Shown piece by piece: positions 1 to 6,132 of a DNA stretch of 15,277 nt. The DNA is taken from contig NZ_DITB01000058.1 of NCBI RefSeq assembly GCF_002422095.1, forward strand, positions 1-15,277, read 5' to 3'. The notes beneath the pieces are model-generated. The model was not told the DNA's origin. It saw nothing but the letters and a program-made list of their open reading frames with translations, and searched no databases. Made by a program: the position numbers and the translations under genes. The DNA comes from Flavobacterium sp. UBA6195 (GTDB taxonomy: Bacteria > Bacteroidota > Bacteroidia > Flavobacteriales > Flavobacteriaceae). Each line of letters starts with the position of its first letter. Within the stretch, counting starts at the first letter, position 1.

Positions 1-119
1 GAAGGGATTCGCGCGGGAGCGGGGGAATTCTCTTTAACCCAATTTTCAGTTAGTATTCTCGCTATTTGAGAATTGCTTTTATAGCCATGTGCTAATTTTA
101 TATTAAATGACAAATTCAT
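1..119 (-). pseudogene. N-terminal fragment of a DpnI-like restriction endonuclease, apparently disrupted
   Basis: An open frame starts at the ATG at 119 (complement) and runs off the window at base 1, giving 39 codons. Residues 1-32 match, from memory, the N-terminus of DpnI (Streptococcus pneumoniae), the endonuclease that cuts methylated GATC. The shared core is YKSNSQxARILTExWV (here residues 13-28), with FN upstream and a Ser at residue 32. In DpnI the next residues are the first pair of zinc-binding Cys (CPNCG). Here they are replaced by PAPARIP, with no Cys in any frame, and the DNA becomes very GC-rich (bases 1-26). I infer that the gene is interrupted about here by inserted sequence or a rearrangement. 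A good promoter lies upstream (140-170). An intact but diverged protein continuing outside the window cannot be excluded, and the DpnI match rests on recall, not a search. Confidence 0.6.
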
Positions 120-139
120 TTTTTATTTTGTATATAAAT

Positions 140-170
140 CAAATATACCAAAAACCAATTGTAAATCAAA
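140..170 (-). promoter_or_regulatory. Bacteroidota-type promoter for the DpnI-like gene
   Basis: On the minus strand TTTG (complement of 167-170) is followed by a 19-nt spacer and then TATATTTG (complement of 140-147). This fits the Bacteroidota consensus TTG-N(17-23)-TAnnTTTG exactly. The -7 element ends 20 nt before the ATG at 119, which implies a very short leader. Confidence 0.65.
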
Positions 171-267
171 TGTAAATGGAACGATTTATATTAGAGTTTT
201 CAACAAGCTAAAAACTTAAAATTAAATACTTTTTTTTGTGTTTTTCTCTAACTTCATTCCTACATCC

Positions 268-331
268 TTCGAACAAACACCCCTTTTTACGAAGCTCGTT
301 CGAACAACGTTCGAACAAACTACGAACAAAA
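268..331. repeat. Short-period array A, 11-bp units built on TTCGAAC
   Basis: Consecutive 11-bp units start at 288, 299, 310 and 321: TACGAAGCTCG, TTCGAACAACG, TTCGAACAAAC, TACGAACAAAA. A further TTCGAACAAAC lies at 268-278, 20 bp before the first unit. GTTCGAAC is itself palindromic. The array lies in gene-free DNA and is followed by two arrays with different units (355-420 and 437-535). Function is unknown. Confidence 0.7.
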
Positions 332-354
332 CCCCCATAAAATCACAACTAGCC

Positions 355-420
355 TATCATTTGCTATCAAAAAGTATCAAAACACGTCAAAACCCGTCAA
401 TAGCATTCAAAACACCAAAC
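355..420. repeat. Short-period array B, 10-bp units built on (TA/CG)TCAAAAC
   Basis: Units start every 10 bp at 355, 365, 375, 385, 395 and 405: TATCATTTGC, TATCAAAAAG, TATCAAAACA, CGTCAAAACC, CGTCAATAGC, ATTCAAAACA. A degenerate CCAAAC follows at 415. TCA recurs at exact 10-bp spacing (357, 367, 377, 387, 397, 407). The sequence differs from array A upstream and array C downstream, but the period is almost the same. Confidence 0.65.
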
Positions 421-436
421 CTATTTTTCAGTTTAA

Positions 437-535
437 GTATGCCGAGTGTATGAGGAGTGTATGCGTTAAGTATGGTTAGTGTATGCCAGAAGTATGGATA
501 CAATATAGATACAGTATGGATAGTGTATGCAAAGA
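437..535. repeat. Short-period array C, nine 11-bp units built on GTATG
   Basis: GTATG recurs at 437, 448, 459, 470, 481, 492, 514 and 525, with a degenerate ATATA at 503, so nine units sit in exact 11-bp register. Examples are GTATGCCGAGT, GTATGAGGAGT, GTATGGTTAGT, GTATGGATACA and GTATGCAAAGA. Variation falls mainly in positions 6-9 of each unit. The array ends about 13 bp before the palindromic element that starts at 549. Confidence 0.75.
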
Positions 536-548
536 GAATTTTTTTCAT

Positions 549-820
549 TAGTTCTCGATACATTTTGGTTTTGCAAATCTAAGGCTTTCCAAATCCAAAA
601 CACTCCTTTAGATTTGTTTTGATAAATTTAGGTGAATTTAGAAAAGAGAAAAGTGTTTAAGTCTATATCGAAGTATGAGTTTTACTCAGAGTAATTGTTA
701 GTTTACTTAAACACTTTTCTCTTTTCTAAATTCACCTAAATTTATCAAAACAAATCTAAAGGAGTGATTTTTAAAAGAAAAAATGCTAATTTTTACTTTT
801 AAAAATTGTATCGAGAACTA
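549..820. repeat. Large palindromic element (MITE-like), 62-bp perfect inverted repeat with 14-bp terminal repeats
   Basis: Bases 601-662 are perfectly complementary to 705-766 (62 bp, 42-nt loop). Outside these arms a second pair, TAGTTCTCGATACA at 549-562 and its exact complement at 807-820, closes the structure. A small hairpin (TGAGT 676-680, ACTCA 684-688) sits in the loop. If the outer TA dinucleotides are a target duplication, the ends would be 12-bp repeats GTTCTCGATACA, as in small non-autonomous elements. There is no coding capacity inside. As RNA it would fold into a very long hairpin. It lies just beyond the E1 terminator (828-854). That it is mobile is inference. Confidence 0.75.
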
Positions 821-827
821 TAGAACC

Positions 828-854
828 AAAAAAAAGACACCCGAAAGTGCCTTT
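828..854 (-). terminator. Rho-independent terminator of the E1 dehydrogenase gene
   Basis: Read on the minus strand, AAAGGCAC (complement of 847-854) pairs with GTGTCTTT (complement of 833-840) around a TTTCGG loop and is followed by a run of T (complement of 828-835). The hairpin starts 22 nt beyond the E1 stop codon. One G-U pair is present in the stem. Confidence 0.85.
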
Positions 855-876
855 TAAATAATTTATCATAAATGAA

Positions 877-2853
877 TTAATAAGCCAAAAGCTCTTTTAA
901 TTCTATTTCAAATCTACCTTTTGGTAAATATTGATCTTCTAATGTTTTCATAAATGGAATTGCGGTTTCTAAACTTCCAACTCTTCTTACTGGAGCGTCT
1001 AAGTACTCGAAACAGTTTTCCATAATCATAGCTGAAATATCACTAGCTACACCACCAAACAAAGTATCTTCTTGTAAAATGATTACTTTATTTGTTTTCT
1101 TAACTGAAGTATAAATCGCATCCCAATCCATTGGCTGTAAGGTTCTTAAATCTAATAAATCCGCTTTAATTTCTGGATTATTTGCTAACGTTTCTAATGC
1201 CCAATGCACACCAGCTCCGAATGAAATAATAGTAACATCTGTTCCTTCTTTAATCAAAGACGCTTTTCCGAAAGGTAACGTATAGTAATCTTTTGGTACA
1301 TCTTGATACACACTTCTATACAATTGCTTGTGTTCGAAGAACAATACCGGATTTGGATCATTAATAGCTGTATTTAATAATCCTTTTGCATCATAAGGAA
1401 ATGCTGGATATACCACTTTTAAACCAGGTGTTTTGGTAAACCAAGCTTCATTTGTTTGTGAGTGGAAAGGTCCCGCTTGGGTACCACCACCACAAGGCAT
1501 ACGCACCACTACATCCGACTTTTCTTGCCATCTATAATGTTGCTTCGCTAATAAGTTTACGATTGGATTAAATCCAGTTGAAACGAAATCTGCAAACTGC
1601 ATTTCCATTACTGCTTTATATCCATTTATTGATAATCCGTTAGCCGCTGAAACTACAGCACTCTCACAGATTGGAGTATTTCTAACTCTTTCTTTTCCAA
1701 ATTGCGCTACAAATCCGTCTGTAATTTTGAAAGCACCACCATATTCGGCAATGTCTTGTCCCATAATAACCAAATTCTCATGGCGTTCCATCGACTGACG
1801 TAAACCATTCGAAATGGCATCAATCACACGAATGTTTTCAACTTCTGAAGATGGATTAAACTCTTCAAATTCGTAAGGTGCATAAACATCACCCAATTCT
1901 TCTTCTAAAGAGGCAACAATAGCTGGCTCTTCTTGAACTTTTGCCCAATCGGTATCGATTTCTTTCTTAATTTCAGCACGAATCGCTTCATCTTCTTCAT
2001 CTGATAAAACGGCTGTAGCTTTTAAGTAATTTCTATAATTTTCAACAGGGTCTTTCACTGCCCACATGTCCATTAATTCTTGAGGCACATATTTCGTACC
2101 ACTCGCCTCTTCATGACCACGCATTCTGAAGGTTTTGAACTCCAATAAAACAGGGCGCGGATTATCTACCATAGAAGCTTTTAATTCCGAAATCAAATGA
2201 TACACTTCTAATAAATTGTTACCATCAACAATGTGACTTTCCATTCCGTAGCCTACTCCTTTATCAGCAAGGTTTTCGCAACGGTATTGTTCGTTGGTCG
2301 GAGTTGATAATCCGTAACCATTATTTTCAATTACGAATAAAACCGGTAATTCCCAAACAGCAGCGATATTCAATGCTTCGTGAAAATCACCTTCTGAAGT
2401 TGCGCCTTCACCTGTAAATACTGCAGTTACTTTTCCGTTCTTTCTTAATTTATTGGCTAAAGCGATTCCGTCTGCAATCCCTAATTGAGGACCTAAATGC
2501 GAAATCATTCCAATAATCTTATATTCTTGTGTTCCAAAATGGAAACTTCTATCACGACCTTTTGTAAATCCGTTTTTCTTACCTTGCCATTGCGAAAACA
2601 AACGGTGTAATGGAATATCACGAGTTGTAAATACTCCTAAATTACGGTGCATTGGTAAAATATATTCATCTTTATCCAAAACCGAAGTTATCCCTACAGA
2701 AATAGCTTCTTGCCCAATACCCGAGAACCATTTCGACACTTTTCCTTGACGGATTAGAATCAACATTTTCTCTTCAATCAAACGCGGTTTTAAGATTTTC
2801 TTGTATAAATCAAGTAGTTGCGAATTCGATAACTCTTTTCTTTCAAAGTTCAT
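877..2853 (-). CDS. 2-oxo acid dehydrogenase E1 component, fused alpha and beta subunits
   Basis: This is the thiamine diphosphate-dependent E1 of a 2-oxo acid dehydrogenase complex. It decarboxylates a 2-oxo acid and passes the acyl group to lipoyl-E2. The 658 residues are an alpha part (about 1-310) joined to a beta part (about 340-658). The alpha part carries the ThDP/Mg motif, GEG at 148-150 through NN at 177-178, and MRGHEEAS at 244-251, which corresponds to the GH-containing active-site loop. The beta part shows GQDIAEYGGAF (365-375), FADFVSTGFNPIVN (420-433), GPFHSQ (461-466) and FFEHKQLYR (505-513). That last motif resembles branched-chain E1 beta more than pyruvate E1 beta, so 2-oxoisovalerate is a likely substrate, though this is not certain. 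No E2 or E3 gene is adjacent. The gene stands alone with its own terminator and a probable promoter at 2879-2886. Confidence 0.9.
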   Translation of the reverse strand: MNFERKELSNSQLLDLYKKILKPRLIEEKMLILIRQGKVSKWFSGIGQEAISVGITSVLDKDEYILPMHRNLGVFTTRDIPLHRLFSQWQGKKNGFTKGRDRSFHFGTQEYKIIGMISHLGPQLGIADGIALANKLRKNGKVTAVFTGEGATSEGDFHEALNIAAVWELPVLFVIENNGYGLSTPTNEQYRCENLADKGVGYGMESHIVDGNNLLEVYHLISELKASMVDNPRPVLLEFKTFRMRGHEEASGTKYVPQELMDMWAVKDPVENYRNYLKATAVLSDEEDEAIRAEIKKEIDTDWAKVQEEPAIVASLEEELGDVYAPYEFEEFNPSSEVENIRVIDAISNGLRQSMERHENLVIMGQDIAEYGGAFKITDGFVAQFGKERVRNTPICESAVVSAANGLSINGYKAVMEMQFADFVSTGFNPIVNLLAKQHYRWQEKSDVVVRMPCGGGTQAGPFHSQTNEAWFTKTPGLKVVYPAFPYDAKGLLNTAINDPNPVLFFEHKQLYRSVYQDVPKDYYTLPFGKASLIKEGTDVTIISFGAGVHWALETLANNPEIKADLLDLRTLQPMDWDAIYTSVKKTNKVIILQEDTLFGGVASDISAMIMENCFEYLDAPVRRVGSLETAIPFMKTLEDQYLPKGRFEIELKELLAY

Positions 2854-2878
2854 GATGATGGAACAATTAAATTTTGCT

Positions 2879-2886
2879 CAAAAGTA
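2879..2886 (-). promoter_or_regulatory. Probable -7 element for the E1 gene
   Basis: TACTTTTG on the minus strand fits the Bacteroidota -7 consensus TAnnTTTG and lies 25 nt upstream of the E1 start codon. No convincing TTG element is present 17-23 nt further upstream, so the -33 half is weak or absent. Confidence 0.4.
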
Positions 2887-3042
2887 ATAAAAATAACATT
2901 TTGAAAGCGAATTGTTATAAAAAAAGACAAGACAAATTTCAAAGGCAAGAACAAGAGCAAGTTCAAGTTTAAATTTTAACGCAAGTACACTAAGAATTAA
3001 TATCAGGTTTTTATAAAACCACTTCAAGCTATATTTCTACTC

Positions 3043-3087
3043 ATCACTTTTCACTAATCACTTTTCACTAATCCCTATTCACTTTCC
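3043..3087. repeat. Short tandem repeat of a 14-bp unit
   Basis: ATCACTTTTCACTA occurs twice head to tail (3043-3056, 3057-3070), followed by a degenerate copy ATCCCTATTCACTTTC. It lies in the 336-bp spacer between the divergent E1 and oxygenase genes (2854-3189). The rest of that spacer holds a loose run of CAAG motifs (about 2945-2970) and AT-rich sequence. I see no gene in it. Confidence 0.6.
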
Positions 3088-3131
3088 CCCATTGTTAACA
3101 ACTTTCCACTTTCACAATTAAAATAAATAAT

Positions 3132-3161
3132 TACCTTTGTATTTACTTGGGTTAAAGCCCA
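3132..3161 (+). promoter_or_regulatory. Probable -7 element and leader hairpin of the oxygenase gene
   Basis: TACCTTTG at 3132-3139 matches TAnnTTTG. No TTG lies 17-23 nt upstream, so the -33 element is poor. About where transcription should begin, TGGGTT (3148-3153) can pair with AGCCCA (3156-3161), which would place a small hairpin at the 5' end of the message. The start codon is 28 nt further on. Confidence 0.45.
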
Positions 3162-3189
3162 TTTGATTTATTAACAATAAAGTTTAAGT

Positions 3190-4143
3190 ATGCAACAAAT
3201 TCCTAGTGTTGACTTACGTGATTTCCTGTCGGATGATCCGGCACGTAAACAAAAATTTGTAAATGAAATCGGAAAAGCCTACGAAGAAATCGGCTTCGTA
3301 GCATTAAAAGGTCATTTTTTAGATGACAAATTAGTTGAGGATTTATATTCAGAAGTGAAAAACTTCTTTGCACTTCCTATAGAAACCAAAGCTAAATACG
3401 AAATTCCAGGCATTGGCGGACAACGCGGTTATGTTTCCTTTGGGAAAGAACATGCAAAAGGTCGCTCTGCTGGAGATTTAAAAGAGTTTTGGCATTTTGG
3501 ACAATACGTTAGCGAAGGGTCAAAATGGGCTGGCGAATATCCAGACAACGTGGAAGTAACGGAATTGCCTAAATTCAATGAAGTAGGTAAAGAAGCTTAC
3601 CAAATGTTAGAAAAAACAGGGGTTTATGTGTTAAGAGCTTTAGCACTTTACATCGGATTAGATGAATTCTACTTTGATAAATACATCAAAGACGGAAACA
3701 GTATTTTACGTCCCATCCATTACCCACCTATTACAGACGAACCTAAAGACGGAGCCGTTCGTGCAGCAGCACATGGTGACATCAACTTGATTACCTTATT
3801 AATGGGAGCTCAAGGAAAAGGGTTACAAGTACAAAATCACAACGGAGAATGGATTGACGCTATGGCACAACCAGACGAATTGATGATTAACGTAGGTGAT
3901 ATGTTATCAAGACACACCAATAACAAGTTGAAATCAACGATTCACCAAGTGGTAAATCCACCAAGAGAATTATGGGGTTCTTCTCGTTATTCAATTCCTT
4001 TCTTCATGCATCCAGTAAGCGATATGAGTTTAAATTGCTTACCAGAATGTATCGATGAAAACAATCCAAAATTATATGAAGACATCACCGCTGGTGAGTT
4101 CTTACATGAACGTTTGGTAGAATTAGGATTGATTAAGAAATAA
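3190..4143 (+). CDS. 2-oxoglutarate/Fe(II)-dependent oxygenase, isopenicillin N synthase-like
   Basis: A 317-residue member of the non-haem iron oxygenase superfamily of the isopenicillin N synthase/DIOX type. Such enzymes use Fe(II), O2 and usually 2-oxoglutarate to hydroxylate or oxidise small molecules. The N-terminal DIOX_N region spans about residues 4-120 (IPSVDL, then YEEIGFVALKGH). The C-terminal double-stranded beta-helix holds the iron ligands H195, D197 (AAHGD) and H252 (STIHQV). The 2-oxoglutarate-binding RxS is R266-Y-S268. All key residues are present, so the enzyme should be active. The substrate cannot be read from sequence. It is monocistronic between a promoter near 3132 and a terminator at 4173-4206. 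Sequence similarity to IPNS does not imply penicillin synthesis. Confidence 0.88.
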   Translation: MQQIPSVDLRDFLSDDPARKQKFVNEIGKAYEEIGFVALKGHFLDDKLVEDLYSEVKNFFALPIETKAKYEIPGIGGQRGYVSFGKEHAKGRSAGDLKEFWHFGQYVSEGSKWAGEYPDNVEVTELPKFNEVGKEAYQMLEKTGVYVLRALALYIGLDEFYFDKYIKDGNSILRPIHYPPITDEPKDGAVRAAAHGDINLITLLMGAQGKGLQVQNHNGEWIDAMAQPDELMINVGDMLSRHTNNKLKSTIHQVVNPPRELWGSSRYSIPFFMHPVSDMSLNCLPECIDENNPKLYEDITAGEFLHERLVELGLIKK

Positions 4144-4172
4144 AGGAAAAAAATTCCAAAAAAAATAAAATT

Positions 4173-4206
4173 CCAAATTCCAAGTAACATTGGGGTTTGG
4201 TTTTTT
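4173..4206 (+). terminator. Rho-independent terminator of the oxygenase gene
   Basis: CCAAATTCCAA (4173-4183) pairs with TTGGGGTTTGG (4190-4200) through eleven pairs, two of them U-G, around a 6-nt loop. Six T follow at 4201-4206. It lies 30 nt after the oxygenase stop. Confidence 0.75.
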
Positions 4207-4240
4207 GTTTAAAAATTGAAAATACATACACGCCACAATG

Positions 4241-4279
4241 GAACGCGGATGAAACGGGTTTTTCGGATTAACGCAGATT
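4241..4279. repeat. Left arm of the inverted repeat flanking the GxxExxY gene
   Basis: This 39-bp sequence begins GAACGCGGAT and matches the reverse complement of 4676-4714 at 32 of 39 positions with no gap. The first ten bases and the block CGGATTA are identical. It ends 12 bp before the GxxExxY start codon, so the gene is tightly enclosed. Confidence 0.8.
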
Positions 4280-4291
4280 AAATTATAAATT

Positions 4292-4675
4292 ATGAGTAGT
4301 ATTTTACACAAAGAGTTAACAGGCTCAATTTTGAAATTGTTTTATGAAGTATATAATGAGCTAGGACATGGTTTTCTAGAAAAAGTATATCAAAATGCAT
4401 TGTATACAGAATTAAAAAAAAATGGATTTGAAGTTGAATCTCAAAAGCAAATAAAAGTATATTACAAGAATGTTGAAGTTGGAGAATATTATGCCGATTT
4501 AATAGTAAACGATAAAGTAATTTTAGAATTAAAAGCTACTGAATCAATTACTGAAGCTCATGAATTTCAATTACTTAATTATTTAAAAAGCACGAATATT
4601 GAAGTAGGACTTCTATTAAACTTTGGAAAAAAACCTGAATTTTGTAGAAAAGTATTTCAAAATTACAGAAAATAA
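4292..4675 (+). CDS. GxxExxY family protein (PD-(D/E)XK_3-like)
   Basis: A 127-residue protein with the family-naming motif GFLEKVY at 27-33 (G27, E30, Y33), preceded by a helical segment, with HEFQLLNYL at 90-98. D69 followed by E79-L-K81 (in VILELKA) resembles the D...ExK arrangement of PD-(D/E)XK nucleases, the superfamily to which Pfam assigns this family. No nuclease activity is established to my knowledge, and the biological role is unknown. The gene lies exactly between 39-bp imperfect inverted repeats (4241-4279 and 4676-4714), with the right arm starting directly after the stop codon. That arrangement suggests it travels as a cassette. It carries no transposase, and no clear promoter is visible upstream. 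Homologues are common and often multicopy in Bacteroidota. Confidence 0.88.
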   Translation: MSSILHKELTGSILKLFYEVYNELGHGFLEKVYQNALYTELKKNGFEVESQKQIKVYYKNVEVGEYYADLIVNDKVILELKATESITEAHEFQLLNYLKSTNIEVGLLLNFGKKPEFCRKVFQNYRK

Positions 4676-4714
4676 AATCAGCGGTAATCCGTAAAATCAG
4701 TATTATCCGCGTTC
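4676..4714. repeat. Right arm of the inverted repeat flanking the GxxExxY gene
   Basis: This is the reverse complement of the left arm at 4241-4279, with seven mismatches in 39 bp. It begins at the first base after the GxxExxY stop codon and ends 13 bp before the ATG of the SUI1 gene. Internal short motifs (ATCAGCGGTAATCC, ATCAGTATTATCC) suggest that it contains a degenerate direct repeat. Confidence 0.8.
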
Positions 4715-4727
4715 AAAAAAATTAATT

Positions 4728-5060
4728 ATGAGTGGTTTAGAAGAACAACTAAAAAAACTATTTCCAGATCATCAGCCTTTAGAAGAAGAAAAAGAAGAAA
4801 TTCTTCCTCACGAATTATTCGTTCAAAAAGAACCAATGATTTGCAAATATGAGAAACGCAAAGGAAAACCTACCACTATTATTTCAGGATATGAGGGCGA
4901 AGACGAAGATTTTAAAATCTTAGCCAAAGAAATCAAAAGCAAATTAGCAGTTGGTGGTACTTTTAAAGATGGCGAAATCATCATTCAAGGCGATTATCGT
5001 GATAAAATCATGAAACTATTACAAGACAAAGGATTCAAAACAAAACGAGTTGGAGGGTAA
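4728..5060 (+). CDS. SUI1/eIF1-family translation factor (YciH-like)
   Basis: A 110-residue protein with an acidic, flexible N-terminus (1-38) and a SUI1 fold at about 40-110. The fold is recognised from KRKGKPTTIISGYEG (43-57), SKLAVGGTFKDGEIIIQGDY (71-90) and the end KGFKTKRVGG (101-110). The family includes eukaryotic eIF1 and E. coli YciH. Bacterial members are thought to influence start-codon selection or to inhibit translation under stress, but they are not essential. The right arm of the GxxExxY cassette ends 13 bp before its start codon, so its own promoter, if it had one, has been displaced or is supplied from upstream. No Shine-Dalgarno motif is seen (AT-rich leader), which is usual in this phylum. 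Confidence 0.9.
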   Translation: MSGLEEQLKKLFPDHQPLEEEKEEILPHELFVQKEPMICKYEKRKGKPTTIISGYEGEDEDFKILAKEIKSKLAVGGTFKDGEIIIQGDYRDKIMKLLQDKGFKTKRVGG

Positions 5061-5086
5061 AGCCTCCTAACCCCCAAAGGGGGAAT
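5061..5086. repeat. Left arm of a 26-bp inverted repeat bracketing the SUI1-phosphorylase spacer
   Basis: The 26 bp starting AGCCTCCTAACCCCC match the reverse complement of 5175-5200 with two mismatches. The arm begins directly after the SUI1 stop codon. CCCCC-AAA-GGGGG (5071-5083) makes a hairpin of its own. No T run follows, so it is not a standard terminator. Similar C/G-rich sequences next to genes are frequent in Flavobacterium as I recall them. Confidence 0.75.
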
Positions 5087-5155
5087 AAAAATGAAAAAAG
5101 AATAAAATTAATAACAATCTCATATTTTAGTAAAAATAAATACGAGAACTTAAAA

Positions 5156-5200
5156 CCTATTGACCCCTAATAGGATTCCCCCTTCGGGGGTTAGGGGGCT
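5156..5200. repeat. Right arm of the 26-bp inverted repeat plus an abutting hairpin
   Basis: The right arm occupies 5175-5200 and contains CCCCC-TTC-GGGGG (5178-5190). Immediately before it, CCTATT (5156-5161) pairs with AATAGG (5169-5174). The arm ends 3 bp before the phosphorylase ATG and places AGGGGG about 5 nt upstream of that start codon, so the hairpin could mask the ribosome landing site. Confidence 0.7.
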
Positions 5201-5203
5201 AAA

Positions 5204-6070
5204 ATGATAGCAGCATCAGAATTAATATTAAATCCAGACGGAAGTGTTTATCACATCAATTTAAAACCTGGACAAATCGCTAACGATATTATCTTCGTTG
5301 GAGATCAAAATCGTGTAGAGAAAATTACAAAACACTTTGATTCAATCGAATTTACGACTCAAAAACGCGAGTTCAAAACCCAAACAGGAACTTATAAAGG
5401 CAAAAGAATTACCGTTATGTCTTCTGGAATTGGTCCAGACAACATCGACATCGTAATGAATGAATTAGACGCCTTGGTAAACGTAGATTTAGCAACCAGA
5501 ACCGTTAAAAAAGAATTGACTTCTTTAAATATTGTTCGTATCGGAACTTCAGGTTCGTTACAAGCGGATATCCCTTGCGATAGCTTTGTTATGAGTCAAT
5601 ATGGATTAGGATTGGATAATATGCTTCGCTCCTATTTAATTGATGAAATTTCAGAAACTGAAATGGAAGAAGCATTCATCAAGCAAACAAATTGGGACAT
5701 GAGAAAAGGTCGCCCATACGTTATTGCAGGAAGTAAAACTTTAGAACAACGCTTAGAAAGTGATAAAATTTTCAAAGGATTCACAGGAACTGCAGGCGGA
5801 TTTTACGGTCCTCAAGGTCGTGTAGTACGTTTAGGAATTCAAGATCCTGAGTTAAATGCTAAAATGGATAGTTTCAATTTCAACGGAACTCGAATGACGA
5901 ATTTAGAAATGGAAACAGGCGCTATTTATGGTTTAGGAAAACTACTAGGTCACAACTGTTTATCCTTAAATGCCATCATCGCTAACCGTGCAACTGGAAC
6001 TTTCAGTGAAGACCCATATAAAGCTGTAGATGAATTAATTGAATATACTTTAAATAAGTTAGCAGAGTAA
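5204..6070 (+). CDS. Nucleoside phosphorylase (PNP/UDP family, uridine phosphorylase-like)
   Basis: A 288-residue protein of the PNP_UDP_1 fold. Such enzymes cleave nucleosides with phosphate to a free base and (deoxy)ribose 1-phosphate for salvage. Visible landmarks are the N-terminal phosphate-loop region VGDQNRV (32-38; the usual form is GDPxRV), SSGIGPDN (73-80), RIGTSGSLQ (112-120; phosphate/ribose site) and NLEMETGAIYGL (233-244; Met/Glu contacts to ribose). The EMETG motif and the C-terminal NRATG (261-265) suit a uridine-phosphorylase-like member better than a purine-specific one. That preference is inferred. The start at 5204 gives the family-like beginning SELILNPDGSVYHINL. The start lies directly behind a strong hairpin repeat (5175-5200). 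No separate promoter was found, so it may be expressed with the SUI1 gene. Confidence 0.87.
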   Translation: MIAASELILNPDGSVYHINLKPGQIANDIIFVGDQNRVEKITKHFDSIEFTTQKREFKTQTGTYKGKRITVMSSGIGPDNIDIVMNELDALVNVDLATRTVKKELTSLNIVRIGTSGSLQADIPCDSFVMSQYGLGLDNMLRSYLIDEISETEMEEAFIKQTNWDMRKGRPYVIAGSKTLEQRLESDKIFKGFTGTAGGFYGPQGRVVRLGIQDPELNAKMDSFNFNGTRMTNLEMETGAIYGLGKLLGHNCLSLNAIIANRATGTFSEDPYKAVDELIEYTLNKLAE

Positions 6071-6132
6071 AAAAACAATTAAAAAATTATTGAAATTTTT
6101 AAAATTTCTACAATCTGTGTTCCAAAAACAAA

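Noticed and set aside
1..69. Plus-strand frame at the window edge ending at TGA (67-69)
   Set aside because: It is antisense to the DpnI-like coding sequence, which has a clear family match and promoter; no similarity was recognised for the plus-strand peptide.
238..453. Plus-strand 71-residue open frame across the repeat arrays
   Set aside because: It starts at a GTG and runs through arrays A, B and the start of C. Its composition reflects the repeats, it has no recognisable domain, and no promoter or ribosome context supports it.
268..535. Possible CRISPR array
   Set aside because: Units are 10-11 bp and contiguous. There are no 25-40 bp repeats with unique spacers of similar length, and no cas genes are in the window.
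3190..4143. Beta-lactam biosynthesis gene
   Set aside because: The iron and RxS residues only place it in the broad IPNS-like oxygenase family; no neighbouring NRPS or acyltransferase gene supports antibiotic synthesis.
3987..4311. Two minus-strand open frames over the oxygenase 3' end and following spacer
   Set aside because: They are shadows of the oxygenase gene and its terminator, with low-complexity FF/F-rich sequence.
6091..6108. Palindrome GAAATTTT-T-AAAATTTC between the phosphorylase and acetyltransferase genes
   Set aside because: The one-base centre cannot form a stable loop without losing pairs, and no T run follows, so a terminator call is not supported.
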